Source of the DNA: Alloalcanivorax gelatiniphagus
Lineage (GTDB): Bacteria; Pseudomonadota; Gammaproteobacteria; Pseudomonadales; Alcanivoracaceae
DNA: 64,000 nucleotides
Assembly (NCBI RefSeq): GCF_005938655.1
Contig: NZ_VCQT01000012.1
Coordinates: 62,001-126,000, forward strand
Direction: 5' to 3'
Under the pieces are notes generated by a model. That model had not been told where the DNA came from and ran no database searches. It worked only from the letters and a program-made list of their open reading frames with translations. Shown here in pieces: positions 26,982 to 35,980 of the stretch (position 1 is its first letter; every line of letters begins with the position of its first letter). Made by a program: the position numbers and the translations under genes.

Positions 26982-27792
26982 CAAGAAAACGCCCGAGCGA
27001 AATAAGGCGCGCCGCAAAGGCACGGACCCGAAGGATATCCAGGCCATGGCGGAACGGGTGGATGAGGCCGCCCGCCAGGGCCAGGCCATCGACCAGTTCG
27101 CCGCCGGCACCCTGAACGTCAGCGACGCCTACGCGGTGCAGGCCGCCTCGGTGGAGCGCCGGCTGCGGCGCGGCGAAGCGCCCATCGGCATCAAGCTCGG
27201 CTTTACCAGCCGCGCCAAGATGGTACAGATGGGCGTGGAGGATCTGATCTGGGGCCGGCTCACCGACGCCATGCTGGTGGAGGAGGGCGGCCAGATCGAC
27301 CTGGACGCCTATGTTCACCCCCGGGTGGAACCGGAACTGGCGTTTCTGATCGAAAAGCCGCTGACCGGACTGGTCACCCTGCCCCAGGTGCAGGCCGCCA
27401 TCGGCGCGGTGGCGCCGGCCATGGAAATCATCGATTCCCGCTACCGGGACTTCAAATTCGACCTGCCCAGCGTGGTCGCCGACAACGCCTCGTCGTCCGG
27501 CCTGGTGCTCGGCGCCTGGCGCCGCGCCGACCTGGATATCGCCAACCTGGGCATGGTCATGAGCCTGGATGGCGAGGTGCGCCAGGTGGGCTCCTCCGCC
27601 GCCATCCTCGGCCACCCCCTGCGCGCCCTGGTGGCCGCCGCCCGGCTGGTGGGGGAGGCCGGGCTGAGCCTGCGGCCCGGCGACGTGGTGCTGGCCGGCG
27701 CCGCCACCGCCGCCGAACCGCTGCGGCGCGGCCAGCATGTGGAACTGCGGGTGCAGCACCTGGGCGGTGCCGAATTCCAGGTGGCCGGATAA
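26974..27792 (+). CDS. amnE: 4-Oxalocrotonate decarboxylase
   Basis: A 272-aa DmpH-type decarboxylase that turns 4-oxalocrotonate into 2-oxopent-4-enoate. Distinguishing segments are [39 protein letters not shown] and [21 protein letters not shown], which match the decarboxylase rather than the hydratase branch. A Lys/Arg-rich N-terminal extension of about 20 residues is unusual. The ATG at 26974 overlaps the aldolase gene. Confidence 0.9.
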   Translation: MPDKKTPERNKARRKGTDPKDIQAMAERVDEAARQGQAIDQFAAGTLNVSDAYAVQAASVERRLRRGEAPIGIKLGFTSRAKMVQMGVEDLIWGRLTDAMLVEEGGQIDLDAYVHPRVEPELAFLIEKPLTGLVTLPQVQAAIGAVAPAMEIIDSRYRDFKFDLPSVVADNASSSGLVLGAWRRADLDIANLGMVMSLDGEVRQVGSSAAILGHPLRALVAAARLVGEAGLSLRPGDVVLAGAATAAEPLRRGQHVELRVQHLGGAEFQVAG

Positions 27793-27802
27793 GGAGCGTG
27801 CC

Positions 27803-28249
27803 ATGAGCGAGCAATCCCGGGACGCCACCGCGTCCCACGGCAAAACCCTGGCCCACAAGGCCAAACCCCGGGGCCGTTTTCCCCATGTGAAGCGGGCCGG
27901 CGACTTCCTGTTCGTCTCCGGCACCAGCTCGCGCCGCCCGGACAACAGCTTTGTCGGCGCCGAGGTGGATGAAATGGGCGTCACCCGGCTGGATATCGAG
28001 GCCCAGACCCGGGCGGTGATCGACAATATCGCCGATATCCTGGCCAGCGAGGGCGCCGGCCTGGAAGACCTGGTGGAAATGAGCTGCTTCCTGGTCAACA
28101 TGAATGACTTCGGCGGCTTCAACCGGGTCTGGGGCGAGTATTTCCACGGCGGCGGCCCCACCCGGACCACCGTGGCCGTGCACCAATTGCCCCATCCCCT
28201 GCTGCTGGTGGAAATGAAGGCGCTGGCCTACAAGCCGCTGCCCCGCTGA
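27803..28249 (+). CDS. amnD: 2-Aminomuconate deaminase (RidA family)
   Basis: A 148-aa YjgF/RidA-fold enzyme. In 2-aminophenol pathways this protein releases ammonia from 2-aminomuconate to give 4-oxalocrotonate. Visible features are [25 protein letters not shown], the PTRTTVAV segment holding the conserved Arg, and LLVEMKALA with the conserved Glu. The N-terminal extension [11 protein letters not shown] is typical of AmnD-type members. It is the last gene of the amn set; a hairpin follows 28 bp later. Confidence 0.9.
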   Translation: MSEQSRDATASHGKTLAHKAKPRGRFPHVKRAGDFLFVSGTSSRRPDNSFVGAEVDEMGVTRLDIEAQTRAVIDNIADILASEGAGLEDLVEMSCFLVNMNDFGGFNRVWGEYFHGGGPTRTTVAVHQLPHPLLLVEMKALAYKPLPR

Positions 28250-28277
28250 CATCCCCGCTTTTTTACCCCTCCCCGGC

Positions 28278-28295
28278 GGGGCGCTCCAGCGCCCC
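28278..28295 (+). terminator. Hairpin after amnD
   Basis: GGGGCGCT-CC-AGCGCCCC forms an eight-base-pair stem just downstream of amnD. There is no T run right after it, so termination may be incomplete or depend on Rho. The rest of the 223-bp gap holds only the candidate site at 28374-28383. Confidence 0.45.
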
Positions 28296-28373
28296 GTCTC
28301 AGCCCCCCTTTGTTCCCGGCGATCACACAATTTGCCGCTCTCGGGTATGGAAACCAGGGCCCAGGGAGTTTTA

Positions 28374-28383
28374 AATGGTGGGA
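28374..28383. promoter_or_regulatory. Candidate IclR site upstream of cassette 2
   Basis: AATGGTGGGA resembles, with one inserted base, the AATGTGGGA half-site flanking the promoter of the paralogous IclR gene at 14688. It lies 90 bp before the IclR start here. Weak evidence, based on two loci. Confidence 0.3.
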
Positions 28384-28472
28384 CGGTCGGTGTGCCGGCG
28401 TCTGCGTCCTGACGGTCCGGCCGGTCCCGACGGCTTGGATTTTCAGCCCGACCCACTTTCCGGAACACAACT

Positions 28473-29252
28473 ATGAACAACAACGACAACGTCTCATCGC
28501 TGGACCGGATCCTGGACATCATGCTGATGTTCGCCGGTCATGGCCGGGTGGTGACCCGCAGGGAAATCGAGCGACGCTTCGGTTTGTCGCGCAGTTCCGC
28601 CTACCGCTACCTGCACAGCCTGCGCCGGCGCGGCCTGATCACCGCCATGGCGCGCAGTGGCGAGTTCGTGCTCAGCCCCGGCTTCGTGCGGCTGGCAGCG
28701 CTCACCGAGGAATACGGCCGCGACATGTCGGAAATCGCCGCGCCGATCCTGCGCGAGCTGGCCGGCATCACCGGCGAGAGCGCCATGGTCACCCATCGAG
28801 CCGGTGACCGGGTTTTGTGCGTGCGCTTTCAGGACGGGCCCCGGGCGGTCCGGGTGGGGCTGGGCCCCGCCGCCAACACGCCTTTGTACAAAGGCGCCTC
28901 CGCCAAGGTGCACCTGGCCTATATGACGAAGGCGGATATTCGTGACGTGCTGGACCATTGCCGCACCCTGTCGGCGGAGGAGTTTCCTCGGCAGGTGGAC
29001 GACCTGGAGAGTGAGTTGCTGGAGATCCGTGAACGGGGCTACGCCACCAGTGCCGGTGAGCTGGAAGCCAGCGTGGTCAGCGTGGCGGTGCCGATCATCG
29101 GCTCCGACAACAACATACTCGGCGTGGTGGCGGTGGCGTCGGTGGGCGAGCGCGCGCAATCCCCGGAAGACGGACTGCTCGATCACCTGCGCATCGCCGC
29201 CGCCCGCATCAACCGGGAATGGGACCGGGCCAAGCCCCTGGAACTGTTTTAA
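28473..29252 (+). CDS. IclR family regulator, cassette 2
   Basis: A 259-aa IclR regulator colinear with that at 14688 (SSLDRILDIMLMFAGHG, RFGLSRSSAYRYLHSLRRRGLIT, GERAQSPEDGLLDHLRIAAAR). Winged HTH at 6-70, effector domain after residue 85. The ATG follows AACACAACT, with no strong ribosome site. It heads the second amidohydrolase/ABC cassette. The effector domains of the two regulators differ more than the HTH parts, so they may answer to different ligands while binding similar sites. Confidence 0.88.
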   Translation: MNNNDNVSSLDRILDIMLMFAGHGRVVTRREIERRFGLSRSSAYRYLHSLRRRGLITAMARSGEFVLSPGFVRLAALTEEYGRDMSEIAAPILRELAGITGESAMVTHRAGDRVLCVRFQDGPRAVRVGLGPAANTPLYKGASAKVHLAYMTKADIRDVLDHCRTLSAEEFPRQVDDLESELLEIRERGYATSAGELEASVVSVAVPIIGSDNNILGVVAVASVGERAQSPEDGLLDHLRIAAARINREWDRAKPLELF

Positions 29253-29272
29253 CCCAACCTCAGGGGGGACGG

Positions 29273-30661
29273 ATGACAACCACATTGTTTCAAGGGGGCC
29301 GGGTCCTGACGCTGGACGCGGACGGAAACGATTACCCGGACGGCTGCGTGCTGGTCCGCGATGACCGCATCGAATACGTGGGCCCCCGCCACCAGCTACC
29401 GGACACGCCGGTGGATCAGACCCTCGATATGAGCGGCAAACTGGTGATGCCCGGCCTGGTCAATGGCCATACCCATCTGAGCATGGTGTTCGGCCGTACC
29501 CTGGGCCCGGAAAAGCGGCTGATGCAGTGGCTCGACCAGCAACTGCCGATCATTGAAGCGTTCGACGAAGAAGCCATGTACGTGGCGCAGCTGCTCGGTT
29601 GCCTGGAAAATCTCAAGAACGGCAACACCACCCTGGTGGAGAACCTGGTGGCGCCGCACCCGCCGGCCTACACGCCGGAAAACGCGGTGCTCCAGGCGAT
29701 GCGCGACGCCGGCGTGCGCGCCACCCTGGCGCCGGGGTTTCTCGGCCGCAACTTCCGCCCCAGCTATATGGAAAGCCTGGACCTGCAGGCGCGGCGGATC
29801 ACCGACCTGACCCACGAATGGCACGGCGCCGACAACGATCGCCTGCGCCTGGCCACCGGCCCGCTGCTGCCCTGGTGCATGACCGAGGCCATGTTCCGCC
29901 AGACCCGCGCGCTGGCCGACGATCTGGGCATCTGCCTGCACATGCACGGTGCCGAAACCACCGAATTCAACAACCTGATCGCCAAACACTTTGGCCGCGA
30001 CATCCGCCAGGTGGAACTGCTGGCCGAAACCGGCTGCCTGGGTCCGGACGTGCAACTGGCGGCGGTGTACGACATCTCGGCCGGCGAGGTGGCGCTGCTC
30101 GCCGAGAGCGACACCCGCGTGTTGCTGGACCCGCCCACCCGGCTGTTCTGGGGCACCGGTTTCCCGGCCATTCACCCGTTCCTGGAGGCCGGCATCACCT
30201 GTGGTCTGGCCACTAACGGGCCAGCCGCCAACTGCGGCCAGGACCTGTTTGAAAGCATGAAATACGCCTGCGCCACGGCCAAGACAGCCAAGGGCGATCC
30301 GGATGCTCTGGATGCGACCCGGGCGTTGCGCATGGCCACCTCGGAAGGCGCCAAGGCCATCGGCCGCGACGGGCAGGTGGGCTGCCTGGCGCCGGGCATG
30401 AAGGCCGATGTGATCACGCTCGACCTGCAACAACCGCACCTGGCGCCGACCCTGGATGTGAGCGCGGCGCTGGTGTACAGCGCCCGGGGCACCGACGTCC
30501 GTGACGTGATGGTGGATGGTCGCTTATTGATTGAAAATCGCCGCGCCCTGTTGATCGACGAGGCGGCGCTGCTCGGGCAGGCCGAACAACTGGCCCGGCG
30601 TTGCGCCGAGGCGGCCGGCATCAAGCTGCCCGATGAGGGCCGGCGGATGGCGGAACAATAA
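29273..30661 (+). CDS. Amidohydrolase superfamily protein with altered metal site, cassette 2
   Basis: A 462-aa paralogue of the protein at 15476, similar end to end. It keeps GLVNGHTHLSM on beta 1 and HMHGAET on beta 5. It also shows AAVYDIS instead of a beta-6 His and ATNGPAANC instead of the beta-8 GTD. The shared change in both copies argues for selection rather than decay. It starts 20 bp after IclR (GGGGGGAC before ATG) and precedes permease, ATPase and binding-protein genes. It might process a second but related substrate. Confidence 0.82.
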   Translation: MTTTLFQGGRVLTLDADGNDYPDGCVLVRDDRIEYVGPRHQLPDTPVDQTLDMSGKLVMPGLVNGHTHLSMVFGRTLGPEKRLMQWLDQQLPIIEAFDEEAMYVAQLLGCLENLKNGNTTLVENLVAPHPPAYTPENAVLQAMRDAGVRATLAPGFLGRNFRPSYMESLDLQARRITDLTHEWHGADNDRLRLATGPLLPWCMTEAMFRQTRALADDLGICLHMHGAETTEFNNLIAKHFGRDIRQVELLAETGCLGPDVQLAAVYDISAGEVALLAESDTRVLLDPPTRLFWGTGFPAIHPFLEAGITCGLATNGPAANCGQDLFESMKYACATAKTAKGDPDALDATRALRMATSEGAKAIGRDGQVGCLAPGMKADVITLDLQQPHLAPTLDVSAALVYSARGTDVRDVMVDGRLLIENRRALLIDEAALLGQAEQLARRCAEAAGIKLPDEGRRMAEQ

Positions 30662-30675
30662 CAAGGAAAAAGCCT

Positions 30676-31419
30676 GTGCTGTTAAAACTGGGATCGATGC
30701 TGGCCGTGGTGGCGGCCTGGTTCGGGTTGTCATTGCTGCTGCCGGCAACGGTACTGCCGGGTCCCTGGCAAACCCTCAATGTGCTGCTGGAAAACATCGC
30801 CGACGGTCAGGTGCATCAGCATCTGCTGGCCACCCTGGGCCGGGTGCTGGGCGGCCTGGCCCTGGCCATGGCGGTGGGGGTGCCGGTGGGCATCATCATG
30901 GGGCTCAACCGGTTCGCCGAAAAAACCCTGGACGTGTGGGTGATGGTGGCGCTCACCGTGCCGAGCCTGTGCTACGCGATCCTCGCCTTTATCTGGATCG
31001 GCCTTAACGAGACCGCCGCCATCGTCGCCATCGGCCTGACCTCGGCCCCCTCCATCACCATCAATCTGTGGGAAGGCGTCAAGAACATCGACACCCGTCT
31101 GTTCAAGATGGCCCGGGTGTTCAATGCCTCGCGCTGGGTGATCGTGCGCCGGGTGCTGTTTCCTCAGGTGCTGCCCTACATCATGGCGTCGCTGCGCTTC
31201 GGCCTGGGGATCGTCTGGAAGATCACGGTGCTGGTGGAACTGCTGGGCCGCCCCGATGGGGTCGGCTTCCAATTGTTTTACTGGTATCAGCTGGCGGACA
31301 TGGCCCAGGTGTTGGCCTGGACCCTGCTGTTCACGCTGGTGATGCTGTTTATCGAACTGGTGATTCTGCAACGGCTGGAACGCCGGCTGTTCGCCTGGCG
31401 CCCGGAGGTGAGACTGTGA
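30676..31419 (+). CDS. ABC transporter permease, NitT/TauT type, cassette 2
   Basis: A 247-aa permease, same length as its paralogue at 16857, with about six membrane helices and the loop NASRWVIVRRVLFPQVLPYIM. Start is GTG 30676 after ACAAGGAAAAAGCCT. Its stop overlaps the ATPase start (GTGA). Likely paired with the ATPase and one or both downstream binding proteins. Confidence 0.88.
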   Translation: MLLKLGSMLAVVAAWFGLSLLLPATVLPGPWQTLNVLLENIADGQVHQHLLATLGRVLGGLALAMAVGVPVGIIMGLNRFAEKTLDVWVMVALTVPSLCYAILAFIWIGLNETAAIVAIGLTSAPSITINLWEGVKNIDTRLFKMARVFNASRWVIVRRVLFPQVLPYIMASLRFGLGIVWKITVLVELLGRPDGVGFQLFYWYQLADMAQVLAWTLLFTLVMLFIELVILQRLERRLFAWRPEVRL

Positions 31420-32222
31420 GCCAAGAGATGGAAGCCGACAACGGTATCCGGGTTGAAGGGTTGATCAAGGAGTTTCCCGGCCAGCGGGTCCTCGACGGGC
31501 TTAATCTGACCGTGGGCAACGGCGAGTTCGTTTGTCTGCTGGGGCCGTCCGGCTGCGGCAAGTCCACCTTGCTGAACATCCTTTCCGGTCTGGACAGCGA
31601 CTACCGTGGCAGCGTGCATTTCGGCGGCCGGCCCATGGTGCCCGGGGGCAAGCCGCCGGCCACCATCGGCTATCTGTTCCAGGAGCCCCGTCTGCTGCCC
31701 TGGCTCAGCGCCGAGCGCAACGTGGACTTCGCCCTGGAAAATTCCCGGGTGCCCCGGTCCCGCTGGGGCGACATCAAGGACCGCTATTTCGCCCTCACCG
31801 GGCTGCAGCCGTTCCGCGATTACTACCCCCATGAACTGTCCGGCGGCATGGCCCAGCGGCTGTCGCTGGTGCGGGCCCTGGCTATCGAGCCGGACGTGCT
31901 GTTCATGGACGAGCCGTTCAGCGGCCTGGACGAACTCACCGCCCGGCGGCTGCGGGTGGACCTGCTCGACATCTGGCGGGAAACCGGCAAGACCATTCTG
32001 TTCATCACCCACAACAGCTACGAGGCCACCTTTCTGGGCGACCGGGTGGTGGTACTGTCCCAGGGGGGCATCCATAACCAGATCAGCGTGGACGTGCCGC
32101 GCCCCCGGGACTACGACGATGCCGCCCTGTTCCAGGTCGGCAAAACCGTTTCGGCCACCTTTATCGAGGCCGCCGAGGCGGCGGAGCGGGCACGCGCGCG
32201 GGGGACCCGTTCCTCCCACTAA
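31416..32222 (+). CDS. ABC transporter ATPase, NitT/TauT type, cassette 2
   Basis: A 268-aa ATPase with Walker A GPSGCGKST, Q-loop YLFQEPRLLPW, signature LSGGMAQR, Walker B VLFMDEPF and switch His FITHNSYEA. Starts at GTG 31416, coupled to the permease stop. Differs from the cassette 1 copy mainly at its N-terminus (MSQEMEADNGIRVEGL) and C-terminal tail. Confidence 0.92.
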   Translation: MSQEMEADNGIRVEGLIKEFPGQRVLDGLNLTVGNGEFVCLLGPSGCGKSTLLNILSGLDSDYRGSVHFGGRPMVPGGKPPATIGYLFQEPRLLPWLSAERNVDFALENSRVPRSRWGDIKDRYFALTGLQPFRDYYPHELSGGMAQRLSLVRALAIEPDVLFMDEPFSGLDELTARRLRVDLLDIWRETGKTILFITHNSYEATFLGDRVVVLSQGGIHNQISVDVPRPRDYDDAALFQVGKTVSATFIEAAEAAERARARGTRSSH

Positions 32223-32245
32223 CAACAACGAGAAAGGAGAACACC

Positions 32246-33259
32246 ATGTACAAAGAAAAAACACGGGGGCGTGCCCTTGGTTGGGCGCTGGTGGGGCTGC
32301 TGATCGGCGCCCTGGCGGTGACCGCCCGGGCCGAGGTGGCGACGGTGCGCATGGGCGATATGCCCCAGTCGCTGATCACCGTGGTGTACCAGGTGATCGT
32401 CGACCAGGGGTTGGACAAGAAACACGGCATCCGCCTGGAGCGGCAGGCCTATCCGACCATCGAGGGGCTGTTCAACGCGGTGCGCGGCGAGCAGGTGGAT
32501 GTGGGCTTCGGCGGCTGGACCGCCTTCGCCCAGTTCCGGGCCCAGGGCTACCCGGTGATCAATGTCTACCCGGTGGGCCGGGGCGCCACCCTGGACGTGC
32601 TGGTGCCGGTGGATTCGGGCCTGCAAACCCTGGAAGACCTGAAGGGCAAACGCATCGTGTCCTATGCCGGCGCGGCGGGCACCGGAACGGTGCTGCTGAG
32701 AGTGCTGCTTAACGATTTCTACGGCTTTGACCCGGCCACCACCGGCGACCTGCAATATGCCGGCCCCGGTGTCATTCCCAGCCTGCTGGAAAGCGGCGAC
32801 GTGGCCGCCGGCCTGCTGTTCGACCCCATGGCCGCCCGCGCCATGGCGTCTGGCAAGTTCCGCAGCATCGGTAATCTGGGCGAGCTTTATAAAGCGCGCA
32901 CCGGCGATGAGTTCCTGTGGATCGCCATGATCACCAATGATTCGTTCGTGGACAGCCACGCCGACGCCATGGCCGGTTTCTTGCAGGCCTGGGTGGAAGC
33001 GCTGGCCTATGTGCGAGGCCACCCGCAGGTGTTCAAGGACTTCGGCGAGAGCATGGGGCTGGATGAAGCCGGCGTGCGGTTGCTGGCGGAACGGGCCATT
33101 CTCGACTACGACACCTCGCCCTGGAACCGCCGTTATATCGACGGCCTGATGGGGTTCGCCGAGCGCGCCCGGCGGGTGATGGGCAAAGGGTATCTGGAGA
33201 GCGTTCCCGAGGACGCCTTCAGCACCCGCTTCGTGCCGGACCCGGACCAAGACCGGTGA
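32246..33259 (+). CDS. Periplasmic substrate-binding protein, cassette 2, copy A
   Basis: A 337-aa secreted receptor with signal peptide ending at ARA-EV (about residue 29). The same NMT1-like fold: MPQSLITVVYQVIVDQGLDKKHGI, YPTIEGLFNAVRGEQVDVGFGGW, DLKGKRIVSYAGAAGTGTVLL. It is the most divergent of the three binding proteins in the window; for example the DMxQSLxxxxxQVxxDQ segment differs at several positions likely to face the ligand. It may bind a different compound from the other two. Confidence 0.87.
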   Translation: MYKEKTRGRALGWALVGLLIGALAVTARAEVATVRMGDMPQSLITVVYQVIVDQGLDKKHGIRLERQAYPTIEGLFNAVRGEQVDVGFGGWTAFAQFRAQGYPVINVYPVGRGATLDVLVPVDSGLQTLEDLKGKRIVSYAGAAGTGTVLLRVLLNDFYGFDPATTGDLQYAGPGVIPSLLESGDVAAGLLFDPMAARAMASGKFRSIGNLGELYKARTGDEFLWIAMITNDSFVDSHADAMAGFLQAWVEALAYVRGHPQVFKDFGESMGLDEAGVRLLAERAILDYDTSPWNRRYIDGLMGFAERARRVMGKGYLESVPEDAFSTRFVPDPDQDR

Positions 33260-33320
33260 AGGGCGAAACAGTTTTTTAATGGTTTTGATCACATAACGAT
33301 AAAGCTGGGAGAACAGATCC

Positions 33321-34316
33321 ATGAACGGTAAAGGTTTGATGAGAAACACTCTGCTGGGGGCGCTGCTGCTGGTGGCCACGTTGTGCACGCTGGCGTTGAA
33401 CGCCCGGGCCGACGATACCGAAATCCGCATTGGCGATATGGCGCAGTCCCTGAACGGCATCGCCTCCCACGTGATGATCGATCAGGGGCTTGATCATAAA
33501 TACGGCGTGGACCTGAAGTACAAGGGCTACCCGACGCTGGACGGCCTGTTCAATGCCATTCGTGGCAAGCAGGTGGACGTGGGCTTCGGCGGCTGGACCG
33601 GCTTCGCCCAGTTCCGTGCCCAGGGCTTCCCGGTTTTCAACATCTACCCGGTGGGCCGTGGCACCAGCCTGGACGTGCTGGTGCCGGCGGATTCCGATAT
33701 CCACAAGCTGGAAGATCTGAAGGGCAAGCGGGTGGCTTCCTACGCCGGCGCCGCCGGCACCGCCACGGTGCTGCTGCGGGTGGTGCTCAACGACTTCTAC
33801 CAGTTCGACCCGGCCAAGGACGGTAACCTGCAGTACGTGGGGCCGGGCATTATCCCCACCCTGCTGGACAGTGGCGACATCGACGCCGGCCTGCTGTTCG
33901 ACCCGCTGGCCACCAAGGCCATCGCCTCCGGCAAGTACCGCAGCATTGGTAACCTGGGCGACATCTACAAAGAGAAAACCGGCGACGACTTCCTGTGGAT
34001 CGCCCTGGCCACCAACGACGACTTCGCCGAGGCCCACCCGGAAGCGCTGTCCGGCTTCCTGAAAGGCTGGGTGGAAGCGGTGGCCTACGTGAAAAGCCAC
34101 CCGCAGGTGTTCCAGGCCTACGGCGAGAAGCTGGGCCTGGATCAGGCCGGCATCGACATGCTCGCCGAGCGGGTCACCCGTGACTACGCCACCACCTGGA
34201 ACGAGCAGTACATCGACGGTCTCAAGGCGTTCGCCGAGCGCGCCAACCGGGTGATGGACAAAGGCTATCTGGACGAGCTGCCGGACGACGCCTTCTCCAC
34301 CCGCTTCGTGCCCTGA
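33321..34316 (+). CDS. Periplasmic substrate-binding protein, cassette 2, copy B
   Basis: A 331-aa secreted receptor, signal ending at ARA-DD. It is nearly a duplicate of the protein at 18445 (same length, about four-fifths identical by eye, including RGKQVD.GFGGWTGFAQFRAQGFPV) and clearly less like its neighbour at 32246. A 61-bp gap without a hairpin precedes it. Its last 52 bases overlap the end of the convergent MFS gene. It may use either permease/ATPase pair. Confidence 0.87.
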   Translation: MNGKGLMRNTLLGALLLVATLCTLALNARADDTEIRIGDMAQSLNGIASHVMIDQGLDHKYGVDLKYKGYPTLDGLFNAIRGKQVDVGFGGWTGFAQFRAQGFPVFNIYPVGRGTSLDVLVPADSDIHKLEDLKGKRVASYAGAAGTATVLLRVVLNDFYQFDPAKDGNLQYVGPGIIPTLLDSGDIDAGLLFDPLATKAIASGKYRSIGNLGDIYKEKTGDDFLWIALATNDDFAEAHPEALSGFLKGWVEAVAYVKSHPQVFQAYGEKLGLDQAGIDMLAERVTRDYATTWNEQYIDGLKAFAERANRVMDKGYLDELPDDAFSTRFVP

Positions 34317-35830
34317 TCATCCCGTCGTGGCCGTAGCCGCCAGGCGGTAAGCAGGGCGGTGGCGGCGATGATCGCCGCGCCCACCGCCGCGTTGGTGTGC
34401 AGGGCCGCGTTGAAGGCCGCCCGGGCGGCGGCCATCAGCGGCTCGGCCAGGGCCGGCGACAGGCCGGCGCTGGCACCCACGGCCCCGCCCAGGGTGTCAC
34501 CGGCGGCCAGCGCCTGCTCCGGGGTCAGCCCCTCGGGCAGGGTGGTCAGCATGTGGTGGCGGTAAACCGCCGCCCCCAGGCTGCCGATCACCGCCACCCC
34601 CAGGGCCATGCCCAGTTCGGTGGCGGTCTCCGAGGTGGCCGAAGCGGCGCCGGCCTTTTCCGGCGGCGCCGCGCCCACCACCATATCGGTGCCGAGGATC
34701 ATCATCGGCATCACCCCCAGCCCCATCACCGTCATGCCGGTGATCAGCAGCCACAGGTCGTCCAGGCTGTTGACGCCGATCAGCGCCACAAAGCCGAACA
34801 CCGCCAGCCCCAGCCCGCCGCTGACCAATTGCCAGCGCGGCAGATAGCCGGTCAGGCGCGGAATCAGTAACGACAGGGCGGTTTGCAGCACCGCCGGCGG
34901 CAGCATGGTCAGGCCGGCGTGCAGCGGCGACAGGCCGAGCACCCCCTGCAGGTACTGGAACACCATCAGCCAGGCGCCGGACAGCGCCAGAATGGACAGC
35001 ATCATGGCGCCCACGGAGGTGCTGAAATCCCGATTGGAGAACAGCGCCAGGTCGAACATGGGCGTGGCCAGGCGCCGCTGGCGGCGCACGAACAGGGCGC
35101 CGATCAGCAGGCCGGCGAGCACCGCCACCAGCGGCAGCAGGCCGGGGCCGTTGCGGGCCAGATCCTTGAGGCCGTAAATCAGCGCCAGCACCGTGGCCAC
35201 CGACAGTAGGGCGCTGGTCCAGTCCTGGCGGCCGGCGTCCCGGTCACGGAATTCCGGCAGCAGCCAGGGGCCGGTGATCAGCAGCAGGGCCATCACCGGC
35301 ACCCCGAGCAGGAACACCGATCCCCACCAGAAGAACTCCAGCAGGGCGCCGCCCACCAGCGGGCCGATGGCGCTGCCGACGATAAAGCCGGTCATCCACA
35401 CGGTGATCGCCAGGGTGCGCTCGCTGTCCACCTGGAACATATTGCGCAGCAGCGACAGGGTGGAGGGCATCAGGGTGGCGCCGGCCACGCCCAGCAGGGC
35501 GCGGGCCAGGATCAGGGTTTCCGCGCTGGGCGCGAACGCCGCCATCACCGAGGCCAGGCCAAAGGCGGTGGCGCCGCCCAGCAGCAGCCGGCGCCGGCCG
35601 ATGCGGTCGCCCAGGGTGCCCATGGTGACCAGGAAACCGGCGATCATGAAACCGTAGATATCCAGGATCCACAGCAGCTGGGAGCTGGTCGGGCGCAGCT
35701 CCGCGCTGAGGTGCGGCGCCGCCAGATGCAGCACCGTCATATCCAGTGCCAGCAGCACGGTGGGCAGCATCAAAACCGCCAGGCCCAGCCATTCACGGCG
35801 GCTGGCGGGGGCGGGCTGAGGGCGGTTCAT
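34265..35830 (-). CDS. MFS drug/solute exporter, DHA2 (14-TM) type
   Basis: A 521-aa inner-membrane proton antiporter of the EmrB/QacA/SmvA type, about 14 helices. Motif A appears as GTLGDRIGRRRLLL and motif C-like glycines in ARALLGVAGATLMPSTLSLL. The start at 35830 (MNRPQPAP) follows AGGAG; an in-frame ATG at 35905 has no ribosome site. The C-terminal tail is charged and overlaps the 3' end of the binding-protein gene at 33321-34316 on the other strand. It may export toxic aromatic compounds such as aminophenols, but no sequence feature proves it. Confidence 0.88.
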   Translation of the reverse strand: MNRPQPAPASRREWLGLAVLMLPTVLLALDMTVLHLAAPHLSAELRPTSSQLLWILDIYGFMIAGFLVTMGTLGDRIGRRRLLLGGATAFGLASVMAAFAPSAETLILARALLGVAGATLMPSTLSLLRNMFQVDSERTLAITVWMTGFIVGSAIGPLVGGALLEFFWWGSVFLLGVPVMALLLITGPWLLPEFRDRDAGRQDWTSALLSVATVLALIYGLKDLARNGPGLLPLVAVLAGLLIGALFVRRQRRLATPMFDLALFSNRDFSTSVGAMMLSILALSGAWLMVFQYLQGVLGLSPLHAGLTMLPPAVLQTALSLLIPRLTGYLPRWQLVSGGLGLAVFGFVALIGVNSLDDLWLLITGMTVMGLGVMPMMILGTDMVVGAAPPEKAGAASATSETATELGMALGVAVIGSLGAAVYRHHMLTTLPEGLTPEQALAAGDTLGGAVGASAGLSPALAEPLMAAARAAFNAALHTNAAVGAAIIAATALLTAWRLRPRRDDQGTKRVEKASSGSSSR

Positions 35831-35980
35831 CGGGAAGCTCCTACTGGGAAATCGATCACGGTATGTACACGGGGGCCGGGTGACTCTGAGCCGGCGGGCG
35901 GGCATTGTACGTCAGATCGCGGTCAATCCCGCGACACCATAAGCAAAACAGGGAGATCCCGGACAGGGAAGGAGGACAAC

